Source: CAYZXK01 sp964482395 (lineage in GTDB: Bacteria; Planctomycetota; Phycisphaerae; UBA1845; Fen-1342). Taken from it: 30,534 nucleotides of DNA. Both the position numbers and the translations under genes were made by a program. The notes beneath the pieces were generated by a model. It did not search any database. It was not told the origin of the DNA and worked only from the letters and a program-made list of their open reading frames with translations. The stretch's first letter is position 1. The number at the start of each line of letters is the position of its first letter. The DNA is taken from NCBI GenBank assembly GCA_964482395.1, contig CAYZXK010000189.1:1-30534 (forward strand), written 5' to 3'. Below, in pieces: positions 6,629 to 15,100 of this stretch.

Positions 6629-8772
6629 GTGTGGGTCCCCGAAGAGATTTCCGGAAAAAGCCCTTGACGACAGTCTCGCATTAGGGTAATAGTCGCGTCA
6701 AGTGTAATCGATCCTGGCCTGCGGTTTGTCGCAACAAGGTGAGCGAAAGCAAAATCCGCAGGCACCGCCTTTGGGCGACCGCCGCAGCTCGCACCAACGA
6801 CCTGCGGCTTGCTTTTTGGCCCGCGTTTGCCGTGTCGCCGGGCGACCATCGCCCGGAACGATTTGCCCCAAGTTAGGTGCGGGAGCTTCGGCTCAGGATT
6901 GCCGGGGCGCCGGTAGCCCTGCGGAGCGGTCGGATCGATGGTCACCGCCGGTCCCTCCTGCGAGGGTTTCAGCCACTCGTTGGAGAGCAACACTGAGAGA
7001 GTGTAGACGGCGAATAGGAAGAGTTTGTTGGCCGGTTGAGCCAGTTCGGGTGAGTCGAACAGGCTTGTCAACCGCTGACGATCCAGCACCTGGAAAAGAG
7101 CCTCGGCCGCGCGACCCTCGAAGATCTGGCGCCGAAACTCTCCCCGCAGTTGTGTCCCGAAGCGCGTTCGCCAATCGAGGTTCATGGACTGGGTTCCCGG
7201 GTCGCCCGGCCTCTGGTAGAAGCCTGGAAACGCCGCTCGGTCGGCAGCCTGCTGCCCAGCGGATGCGAAAAGCCAGTGCTTGTTGGCGAACGGCAAATCA
7301 ATCAGCTCGGGTGCCAGTCGCCGGAGTAGCTCGTAGTTGAGGCGGTCGTCGACTCGTGGATCGATGTGCAGCGCCTGCACCTGGGCGATGAGTTGCGCGT
7401 CGAACAGCGGCTGCCGCAGATCCTGGAACGCCCCGTATCCGGCGCGGGCCGCGGCCGACCAGCGGCCGCAACGATAATAGAGATAAAAGCGGTCCAACAA
7501 GGCCGCTCCCGACAAACGCTTGGGTTGCCTGCTGATCCAGGATGTCAGAAAGTCCCGTTGCGCATCCGCGAGGCGCCCCCTGAGATACGTGTGGAAGCCA
7601 CCGAAGGTCTTCAGCAAGTAGTCTCGCGCGGCATCTCTTGTCCACTGCCTGGGCGTCTTGGCGTAGCCGCCGCGCAGGAGTTCCCCGCCATTGCCGGCCA
7701 CGTTGAATTGGTGACTGTAGTGCTTGCGTCGGGGCACGTTCTCGTACCCGGATAGCATGCCGTCCGTGACAAAGAGTGTGTCGCGCACCATCTGGAGCAA
7801 GCTCACGCGCTGGAAGCTGCCCTGAGTGCTGACGGCAATCGGCGGCCGGCGCACCTCGTGCTCGACACCCAGCCGACGAGCCACCTCGATAGAGGCGCTG
7901 ACGTCCGCCGCATTCGCTGCCCCGTAATCGACGATGTAGGTACGGAAGGGCACTCCGGCCGCCTTCAGGCCGGCCGCGATCAGGCGGCTGTCCTTCCCTC
8001 CCGTCAGCGCCACGCTAATCGGCGTCTTGGCCTGGCGAAGGGGCGAGAAAGACTTCTTGAAAGTTTCGGCCAGCTCGTCAGCGACAGCGGACGTCAGGTC
8101 ATTCGCGCCCTCACGCAGCAGAACCTCGCTGACAGGCACGACCTTTGGTCGTCCGTCGACTACCGTGAGACCTGTATTCGGCGGTAGCAGGCCAACCCCT
8201 GCGAAAGGCACGCTTTCGTCAGCGAAGAAGCCGCCGGCCAGGAAAGCCACAAGCGCGTCAGGGTCGTAGACGGGATCCGTGGCCCCGCGTCTTGCCACCA
8301 GGTGAACCGGCAGCGCCCGGTTGCCGACCACGACGCACTCGTCGTTCTGTGCCCAGTAGACGGGTTCCATGCGCGTGATGTTTGTCACCGCGACCAACGC
8401 ATTCAACGGTTCGCTCAGCCAGAAGGCCGAGTAGACGCCGCCCACGTCAGCGAACTGACGACAGAAGCGGTCAAGCTGCCGAGCGGAGTTCGGGAACCAG
8501 AGAGGAGCAGCGCCGTCGCGCTCCGCGTATCCGCTGACCCATAGGCAATGGCAAGGCTCCACCTTTTCGATGGCGCGATTGCATTCGGCGCCACGTCTTA
8601 GTGCAGCATCAGCTCGCCAGGCCGCCAAGCCGCCGCCCGGCGGCATCCAGGTCTGCGTCCTGACCGGGAGCGGATACTGGGGCAGATAGCATCGCAGCCA
8701 CTGCTCAATCTGTGCGCCCCACCCGGGATCAACCCGACCCTTCTTGCGGTACAGGCCGATGATCGTGGTCAT
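6625..8772 (-). CDS. Asparagine-synthetase-like amidotransferase/ligase-family protein with aberrant C-terminal tail
   Basis: The 715-residue ORF has an Asn-synthase C-terminal domain. The ATP pyrophosphatase loop is ALTGGKDSR (255-263), and GNGGELLRGGY (360-370) matches the usual GDGGDELFGGY. The N-terminal region resembles the class II glutamine amidotransferase fold, but the protein begins MTTIIGLY and lacks the catalytic Cys at position 2. Glutamine hydrolysis is therefore unlikely. Such degenerate homologues often sit in glycan or secondary-metabolite loci; the substrate here is unknown. Codons from about 653 to the end run antisense through the tracrRNA gene, and the TGA (6625-6627) overlaps the cas9 ATG as ATGA. 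The tail is probably not native: the original 3' end may have been lost when the CRISPR locus arrived. The core is confident; the true end is uncertain. Confidence 0.78.
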   Translation of the reverse strand: MTTIIGLYRKKGRVDPGWGAQIEQWLRCYLPQYPLPVRTQTWMPPGGGLAAWRADAALRRGAECNRAIEKVEPCHCLWVSGYAERDGAAPLWFPNSARQLDRFCRQFADVGGVYSAFWLSEPLNALVAVTNITRMEPVYWAQNDECVVVGNRALPVHLVARRGATDPVYDPDALVAFLAGGFFADESVPFAGVGLLPPNTGLTVVDGRPKVVPVSEVLLREGANDLTSAVADELAETFKKSFSPLRQAKTPISVALTGGKDSRLIAAGLKAAGVPFRTYIVDYGAANAADVSASIEVARRLGVEHEVRRPPIAVSTQGSFQRVSLLQMVRDTLFVTDGMLSGYENVPRRKHYSHQFNVAGNGGELLRGGYAKTPRQWTRDAARDYLLKTFGGFHTYLRGRLADAQRDFLTSWISRQPKRLSGAALLDRFYLYYRCGRWSAAARAGYGAFQDLRQPLFDAQLIAQVQALHIDPRVDDRLNYELLRRLAPELIDLPFANKHWLFASAGQQAADRAAFPGFYQRPGDPGTQSMNLDWRTRFGTQLRGEFRRQIFEGRAAEALFQVLDRQRLTSLFDSPELAQPANKLFLFAVYTLSVLLSNEWLKPSQEGPAVTIDPTAPQGYRRPGNPEPKLPHLTWGKSFRAMVARRHGKRGPKSKPQVVGASCGGRPKAVPADFAFAHLVATNRRPGSITLDATITLMRDCRQGLFPEISSGTHT
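6663..6701 (+). promoter_or_regulatory. tracrRNA promoter inside a CTTGACG/CGTCAAG dyad
   Basis: A -35-like TTGACG (6664-6669) is followed after 15 nt by GGTAAT (6685-6690), or after 17 nt by TAATAG (6687-6692). The predicted start, about 6697-6700, coincides with the first base of the anti-repeat at 6701. The same segment is flanked by a 7-bp inverted repeat, CTTGACG (6663-6669) and CGTCAAG (6695-6701), 25 nt apart. It lies within 75 bp of the cas9 start, so it may also affect cas9 expression. The promoter call comes from consensus matching only. Confidence 0.6.
6701..6817 (+). ncRNA. tracrRNA for the type II CRISPR-Cas9 system
   Basis: The first 23 nt (6701-6723, starting AGTGTAATCGATCC) are an exact reverse complement of the 3' part of the CRISPR repeat. 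After a short mismatched bulge the stretch CGCAAC (6730-6735) pairs with the repeat 5' end GTTGCG. The anti-repeat is followed directly by AAGG (6736-6739), as in Neisseria and Geobacillus II-C tracrRNAs. A small GC-GAAA-GC hairpin, a CGCC-TTTG-GGCG hairpin (about 6766-6777) and a terminator hairpin follow. The RNA should base-pair with pre-crRNA and load Cas9. It is antisense to codons about 653-715 of the asparagine-synthetase-like ORF. The 5' and 3' ends are inferred from the promoter and T-run. Confidence 0.92.
6781..6817 (+). terminator. Intrinsic terminator of the tracrRNA
   Basis: Arms GCCGCAG (6781-6787) and CTGCGGC (6802-6808) pair over 7 bp. A C-C mismatch and a further 3-bp TCG/CGA stem close on the six-base loop CACCAA. 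TTGC and a run of five T (6813-6817) follow. It probably doubles as the last structural hairpin of the tracrRNA. Confidence 0.8.
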
Positions 8773-8803
8773 AGTCGCGTCGTGATGCGCGCCCTTCCGT
8801 CAG

Positions 8804-9960
8804 TTACTCACTTGAACACGGGACGTCGGTACGCACGTTGTCCCATGTGTGGAATCGGTGAGGTGCGCCGGGGGAGGTGCAGCCGTCCGACGAAACGCAC
8901 TCCGGGTCCTGCGGCGGACATCCATCATTCTCGTTCTGTACCTTGATGTACCAGGGGCTCAAGCCCTCGGCGCACCCGTACTTGCCATCCAGAACGTTCG
9001 CGTACACGCGGTTCTCGAAGGACTTGCACTCGTAGCAGCCCTCCTCAACGCACTCGGGGTAGTCAGGACAAAGGCACAGCCACTCGCTGACCGCTGCGTT
9101 TTGGCCGCAGCCTACGAAGCGGTTACCCCAGTGACGCGGTTCCAGTTCGACGCGTTGCGCACCCGTATCGGATCGCCCATCACCGTCTTGAAGCGATTGT
9201 TCTTGATCATGTTGTTGCTGGAATAATCCGAAACGTAGATGGCATGCAAGTGGTCCCAGACGCTGCGGGTTTGAATCCGGACGAAATGGTTATTCTGTAT
9301 CAGGTTGTTGCGCGAGTTTTGCATGCGAATACACCCGGTGCAACTCTCGTCGCTGGGCGTTACCGTGTAAAGAGTCCCTATCTCCTAGAAGTAGCATCCG
9401 TAAACGGTGTTGTAACCGTTCCAGGCGTCGCACGCGACCGTGCCGTCGAAGTCGATTGCCTGGTCGTAGTGCTCAACACGCAAATACCAGAACACCAGGT
9501 TCGACGGCTGCCCCTGGTCGTTGTACCGAAGATGGAACCACGTTCCGCCCGCCCCCTTCGCCCGGTCGCCGGCGCTAACACTCTTGAACAGCGGCCGGTC
9601 GTACGGTGTCGGGCCGTCGGGCCAACGGGTGAACTTGATATAGTGGTCATCCATTGTAAACCTCCAGTCGACCGAGTCATTAAGATACGTCCCGTGCGCG
9701 ATGCGCACCTCTGCGTCCCGATGCTCGCTCTGGAGGTTTGCCTGAAGGATGGCGTGGACGCGGCCCAGCGTCTTTACAGGGTGACCTTCATCCAACCCGC
9801 TGTTCGCGTCGCTACCTTCTGGAGCCATCCACACGAGGAACGGTTCTCCCCACGACGGAGGTGCCACCAGGCCGAGGCCCAAACCGACCGTTATACGAAC
9901 AAGCACGCGGAGTCCGGCTTCAGAGCCCTCCCTCATATGCCCGGAAACGTCTGCTGCCAT
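8804..9960 (-). pseudogene. Broken secreted right-handed parallel beta-helix (pectate-lyase-like) protein gene
   Basis: The ATG at 9960 opens a reading frame with a signal-peptide-like segment (RVLVRITVGLGLGLVAPPSWG). A region typical of exported beta-helix proteins follows (VWMAPEGSDANSG, HPVKTLGRVHAIL, RIAHGTYLNDS). An in-frame TAG at 9385-9387 interrupts it. The same frame then continues with helix rungs such as NNLIQNNHFVRIQTRS and SSNNMIKNNRFKTV. Near 9125-9135 the frame shifts by one base, and the last part (HWGNRFVGCGQNAAVSEWLC and a Cys-rich tail) runs to the stop at 8804. Repairing one stop and one single-base deletion would restore a protein of about 385 residues. It probably acted on or bound extracellular polysaccharide. 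Sequencing error is the main alternative to genuine decay. Confidence 0.75.
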
Positions 9961-10186
9961 TCCATACGGCACAGCCGGCGAGGCCGGGCCGTTCTCGCCG
10001 GCGCGCCTGGGGTCTTCACCACACCACCCCAGATGCCCTGTACGGTACCGCCCCGCCGCTCGAGTGTCAAGCAACCCATTGGGGGTGGTTACGTAGGGTG
10101 TGACCACATTTTGTGGCAGCGGGTAAGATAGGCCAGCAGAATGGGTTGCGGTTTCGAGTGGGTTGGTTTTGGCATGGAGGCCAAAC

Positions 10187-10896
10187 ATGAGCGCGGAATT
10201 GAGTGAGCCAGAGTTCGAGGCTTGGGCGGAAGAGATGCGCGGGGAGTACAACGCGTTCCTGCGGCAGAGTTGGGCGGCCATGCAGGCCGCACGCAAGGGG
10301 CATTGGATCGAACACACCGAGGAAGTGGTGCGGGACGCTGGCGATGTTTTTCGGCAAAAGGCCTTGGAGAAGCTGCTACAGATGCAGGTGGAGGCGGAGC
10401 AGAGGTCTTTTTCCCCCTCCGCGGGGCGCCGGTTGGACGAACAAGGGGCTGCGAACGGTGACGCACCTGACGGCGGTGGGTCATGTGGCGGTGCGACGCC
10501 GGGTGTGGCGCCGCCCCGAGGGCGGGCTGGACGTGCCGGCCGATGAAGGGCTGAACGGACAGGGCGCTCGGATCAGTGTCGGGGCGCGGGAGCGTTGCTG
10601 CCGGGTCAGTTGCCATCCGCATGGCTTTCGCCGCGCCGCGGAGGATTTGAAGCGTCTGGCGGGGATTTCAGTCAGTCCGGAGCATTTGCGGCAGATCGTG
10701 GAGGGCGAGGGGCAGCGCGTGGCGCGGCTGCGCCAAGCCGGGGTCTTGGCTCCGACTTGGCGGGGCGCAGACTGTGGCACGGCCGGGGGCGGACCCGGGT
10801 CTACGTGGGCGTGGACGGCTTTCTGGCTCCGATGGTGACCGAGGCGGAGAAGCAGAAGCGGCGTGCGGCGCGAGTTCGCCGGCGGGTAGCGGATTC
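10187..10896 (+). pseudogene. ISKra4/ISLre2-like transposase remnant (N-terminal half, frameshifted)
   Basis: From the ATG at 10187 one frame encodes a helical N-terminus (EFEAWAEEMRGEYNAFLRQ and onward). Near 10415-10440 the similarity moves to another frame carrying LRTVTHLTAVGHVAVRRRVW and CCRVSCHPHGFRRAAEDLKR. It continues with RLAGISVSPEHLRQIVEGEG. Near 10770 it shifts again into a frame with RVYVGVDGFLAPMVTEAEKQ and an Arg-rich end. This order of motifs matches the front half of ISKra4/ISLre2-type transposases. The catalytic back half is missing, and the sequence changes to a GNAT gene by about 10920. No terminal inverted repeats or target duplication could be identified. The 226 nt upstream, back to the beta-helix pseudogene start, holds no gene I can support. 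Confidence 0.7.
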
Positions 10897-10921
10897 ATCC
10901 GTGGCGACCGGGACGGGCGGC

Positions 10922-11449
10922 ATGGTTGTTCAGCCCCGCAATCACAGCCAGATGCCGGCCGGTTGGCTGGTTCCCTTCGAGCCGGTGTGGGCCGAACTGG
11001 TGCTTTCCTGGGTCCGGGATGCCCAGGAAATGTATTGGTTGGCGCCCAAGACGGTGCCGCCGCTGACTGTGGCCGAGATCCTTTCCTGGAAGCGCCCCGG
11101 GCACAGCCCCTATCTGCTGATGCAGCCTGGCCGGCCGCAGCCGCTGGGTTATGGCGAGCTGAATCGGATGAGCGACGCCCCGCGACAGTACTGGCTCGGC
11201 CACTTGATCGTCGATCCGGCCGAGCGCGGCAAAGGCCATGGGAAGGAGCTGACGCGCTTGTTGCTTCGGGAAGCTTTCGATCAGCGCGGAGCCCGGCGTG
11301 TAACACTGGTGGTGTTTCCGGAAAACCGGGCGGCGGTGGCTTGTTATCGGGCGGCCGGCATGCGTGAGGATGGCCACGAATGGCACGCATTCCCCGCTTA
11401 CGGCAGGGAAGAATGCCTGTTGCGTTTGGCGGCCGTAGCCTGGCCGTAG
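10922..11449 (+). CDS. GNAT-family N-acetyltransferase
   Basis: This 175-residue protein has the GNAT acetyl-CoA binding motif. The strand WLGHLIVDPA leads into ERGKGHGKEL (residues 101-110), followed by a helix and the typical late strand VTLVVFPENRAAVACYRAAGM. It should transfer an acetyl group from acetyl-CoA to an amine; the substrate cannot be read from the sequence. The frame stays open upstream into the transposase remnant. ATG 10922 (after GGGACGGGCGG) is chosen because similarity to transposase ends just before it; ATG 10952 is possible. The gene may be displaced from its original promoter by the insertion element. Confidence 0.82.
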   Translation: MVVQPRNHSQMPAGWLVPFEPVWAELVLSWVRDAQEMYWLAPKTVPPLTVAEILSWKRPGHSPYLLMQPGRPQPLGYGELNRMSDAPRQYWLGHLIVDPAERGKGHGKELTRLLLREAFDQRGARRVTLVVFPENRAAVACYRAAGMREDGHEWHAFPAYGREECLLRLAAVAWP

Positions 11450-11526
11450 GGGTGTCCAGCCGCTGGTACCCTCACTTCGAGTTCGATCGGCGGTTGGCTT
11501 TCGGTCGGCGGTAGTCAGTCTCCGGG

Positions 11527-11555
11527 TTGGCCAGATGGCCTGGGGATGCTATCAT
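11527..11555 (+). promoter_or_regulatory. Sigma70-like promoter, apparently for a leaderless mRNA
   Basis: TTGGCC (11527-11532), a 17-nt spacer and TATCAT (11550-11555) form a good housekeeping-type promoter. The expected transcription start, about 11562, falls at the ATG of the downstream gene (11563), leaving no room for a ribosome binding site. Confidence 0.6.
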
Positions 11556-11562
11556 CAAACCC

Positions 11563-12045
11563 ATGTTCGGCTTTCGGCTGGACAAGCTGGTCCGGGCGAT
11601 CTGTGGTCTGGGGATGCTCTGGCTGCTGGCCGCCCAGGAGAAGGTTTGCCCCTGGCTGTTGACGGTCCCGACTGCGGCCGGGGTTAACCGCCCGGCGGCC
11701 GCTCCGGGGTCCGAATCGACTTCCCCGAAAAAGAAACCGGCCAAGAAGATTTTGCCGCATGTCCTGCCAGACGCGACTGCCCCGCGCTGGCCGGCCGGCT
11801 GGGATACGGTCGCCTTTCGTCAGACCACCGGCTTGCGCGACGGCGTGACCAGCTGCGGCCAGCCGGATCCCACTTTGAGCCGGGTCGTGGGGGGAGCGTG
11901 GGCAGCGGATGCGACGCCGGGCTGGAAACGCGATTTGCGCCGCCTGGAACTCCACCAATGGATTCGACCTGGGGCCGATCTTCTGGTCCTGATTGACCCC
12001 TCGGTGCGCTTCTGCCTGATGCGCACCGGGCCCCCGCACGCCTAA
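11563..12045 (+). CDS. Hypothetical protein with N-terminal membrane segment
   Basis: I do not recognise this 160-residue protein. It starts MFGFRLDK, then has one hydrophobic segment (about residues 9-24, LVRAICGLGMLWLLAA). A Ser/Pro/Lys-rich linker (SPKKKPAKK) and a C-terminal domain of about 95 residues with RLELHQWIRPGADLLVLIDP follow. It is probably anchored in the inner membrane with the rest outside, or exported by an uncleaved signal. Codon use resembles neighbouring housekeeping genes. ATG 11563 is preferred over the longer frame from 11527 because that extension overlaps the promoter. It precedes secDF by 120 bp on the same strand; a functional link to Sec is not shown. Confidence 0.62.
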   Translation: MFGFRLDKLVRAICGLGMLWLLAAQEKVCPWLLTVPTAAGVNRPAAAPGSESTSPKKKPAKKILPHVLPDATAPRWPAGWDTVAFRQTTGLRDGVTSCGQPDPTLSRVVGGAWAADATPGWKRDLRRLELHQWIRPGADLLVLIDPSVRFCLMRTGPPHA

Positions 12046-12165
12046 TTGGTCCGCTCGTGGCGTGGCCGGCCTGGGATCCGAAGCGCTGATGGGATCGGGC
12101 CGGCGGGCGCATTGGGAATCGTCTTTGCCGATTGAATTGCCGAACGCGCTGAAAGGAATCTGGTC

Positions 12166-15100
12166 ATGGAGAAGAACGTTGGTCAACGTCTGCTGGTGAT
12201 CGCGATTTCGATTGCGATCGCCTTTGTGCTGCTTTGGCCGCCGCAGCAGAAGCTGCGTCCGGGCCTGGACATTGCGGGGGGCACATCGCTGATTTTTGAG
12301 ATCGACGCGACCGGCGCCGAGCAATACGCCAACCTGGCCGAAGACGTCAAGACGCTGTTGCAGCGGCGGGTGGACCCGCAGGGCGTGTACAACCTGACCT
12401 GGCGGGTTCATGGGCGGAACCGATTGGAAGTGCAGATGCCGCTGCCGCCCAAGAACGCGGCCCAGCGTCGGCAAGCCTACGCCCAGGCCCTGGAGCAACT
12501 GTACGCCTGCGAGCTGAAGCGCGGTCCGATTGAGGCGGCGTTGCGGCTGCAAGGGGAGGAGCGGGCGGCGGCCGTGGCCCGTCTGGCCAGAGGTCGAGCC
12601 GACCTGGCGCTGGCCGCAGTCGGAGGGGATGATGGCCGGCGGGCGGCGATCGAGCGGGTGGTGGCCGAGCGTCAGGCTCTGCTGGAGGCCGCCGCCAAGC
12701 GGTATGACGCGCTCCAGGCAGCAGAAGCTGCCCGGCAGCAGGGGCCGGTCGAGCCGCAGCCTGACAGCCGGCCGGACGGGGAGGAGCAGAGCGCCAGCGC
12801 TCCGGCCACCCAGGCTATCAGCCAGGGAAGCCTCAACCAGGCGTGGCGCGACGCATCCGAGTTGTTCGAGGACGCGATCCAGGAAGTGCTGGCCACGAAT
12901 CTGAATCGCCGGCGGTTCGAGGAAATCCTGGAGCTGGAGGCCAAATCTGCCGTCCGTCAGAAGAGTCTGGCTCAGATACTCGACCGGCATGCCGACCTGC
13001 GCGATTTGATGGAGGACGTCATCGCCAAGCATGCGGCTTGGCGCAGCGGCAAGCAGTTTCTGGACGGGCCGGCCGACCTGAAGCGACTGCTGCGTGGGGC
13101 CGGGAAACTCGAATTCCGGATCCTGGCCGAGCCTGATCCGGGCAACCCCACCAAATATGACAGCTATCGCAAGCAGTTGCAGGAGGGGCGTCCGCGGCCG
13201 CCGGGGGAGTTCGGCTGGTTCAAAGTCGATAATCCGATGCAGTTTTTCGACTTCGGCTCTCCGGCCGAGCTGGAGGCGTTTCGGCCCGAGACCCATCCCC
13301 GGTTCGTGGTGGAGAAGTTCGATAACAACTACTGGGTGTTGGCCAAGGTCTCGCCCCAGGACGGCCTGCTCCAGGATTTGACCACCCGCAAGTGGCGATT
13401 GACCGGGGCCCGTCCCGGCCGGGATGAGCACGGCCGGCCCAGCGTGGAGTTCCAGCTCGATACCATCGGTGGCATGCTGTTCGAGAACCTGACCCGTGCC
13501 AACATAGAAAAGCCGTTGTGCATCCTGGTCGATGACGTGGCCTACTCGGCCCCCAGCATCCGCAGCGCCATCCGCACCCAGGGCCAGATAACCGGCGAGT
13601 TCAGTCCGGAGAAAGTCCGGTACCTGGTGCAGACCATGCAGGGCGGGACGCTCCCGGCCCGCCTGAAGGACACGCCCCTGTCGGAGCGGACGGTCGGCTC
13701 CAGCCTGGGCGAGGCCAACCGGGACGCGGCGGTCCGGGCCGGCCTGATCGGGGCCTGCGCCGTGGCACTCATCATGGTGGGCTACTATTGGCTGTGCGGG
13801 CTGATCGCCAACCTCGCCATGGCTCTGAACGTGATGCTGACCCTGGCGGCGATGGCCATGCTGGGGGCCCGAATCACGCTGGACGGGATCGCCGGCATCA
13901 TCCTGGCGATAGGCATGTCGGTCGACGCCAACGTGCTGATCTATGAGCGCATGCGGGAAGAGAAGGAGCGGGGCGGCTCGCTGCGGATGGTGATCAAGAA
14001 CGGCTACGACAAGGCGCTTTCCACGATCTTCGACTCCAACATCACCACCCTGCTCACCTGCGTGATCATCTACTATGTGGGCAGCGAAGAGGTCAAGGGA
14101 TTCGGTCTGACTTTGGGCTGGGGGGTGGCCCTCAACCTGTACACCGCGGTTTTCGTCACCCGTACCCTGTTCGGCCTGCTGCTCAAGTACAACCTGATCC
14201 GGGACATAAAAATGCTCAAGCTGATCCGGGTTCCCAACATCGACTGGTACAGCAAGAGCAAGTACCTCATTCCGCTTTCGGCGGTGGCGATCCTGAGCGG
14301 CGTATCGGTCCTCTATCTGCGCGGGGCCAGCAACCTCTTCGACATCGAGTTCCTGGGCGGAGTGGCGGCCGAGTTCGAGCTGAAGCAGGCCGGCCTGAAT
14401 GACCGGACCATCGGTGATCGCTTGCAGCGGGTGGGGCTGTCGATCGCGGACGATGCCCGCCGGCTTGAACAGGCCAGCCTCGAGCCGGTACCTGGCCAGG
14501 CCGATGCCTTCCTGCTCCGGGTGCCGGGCGTGGACGTGGCCCGACTGGAGGCCATGCTCACCGAGCCGCTGGAAAGCGAAAACCTCTTGCAGCGGGGCGG
14601 GATGTCGGCAGCCGGGGCCCGCGACCACCTGACCGTGTACACCCAGGGCGAAGTCAGTGCCGACCAACTGCTACAGAAGATCCGCAGCCTAGCTGCTCCT
14701 TTGAGCGAGGCTGGCAAGAAGCTGGCTGGAGCCAATGTCAGCGCGGTTCTGGAGGTGGCCGGCGTGGCCCAGCAAGGGCTGGTCTGGAACGTCACCACCA
14801 CGGTGACCAACATGCGTCTGGTCGAGCATGCCATCACCTCCGCCCTGGGTGACGATATGCGGGTTCAGCCCAGCATCACCCACCTGCTGCGGAGTCAGGG
14901 TAACCGGCCCTACCCCATCACCAGCCGGCTGCTGGACAACGTGGTGCCGGGGTTGCCGCCGGGGGTCAATGCCGATTTGACCGACTACCTGGGCGGGGCG
15001 GCCATCTACCTCGACCAGCTCGACCCCCCGCAATCGGTCGAGGGGCTGAGAGCCCGGTTGGACAACATGCATTTCCAGCCCGACTTCCAGGATCAGCCCA

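Noticed and set aside
6689..8782. ATAGTCGCGTC occurs at both ends of the asparagine-synthetase-like gene (about 6690 and 8771), like a target-site duplication
   Set aside because: An 11-nt match is expected by chance in a window this size, and no mobile element lies between.
11515..14667. Minus-strand open frame of 1050 codons opposite secDF
   Set aside because: It has no recognisable domain and is His/Gln/Arg-rich, as expected for the antisense of a GC-rich gene; secDF is the real gene.
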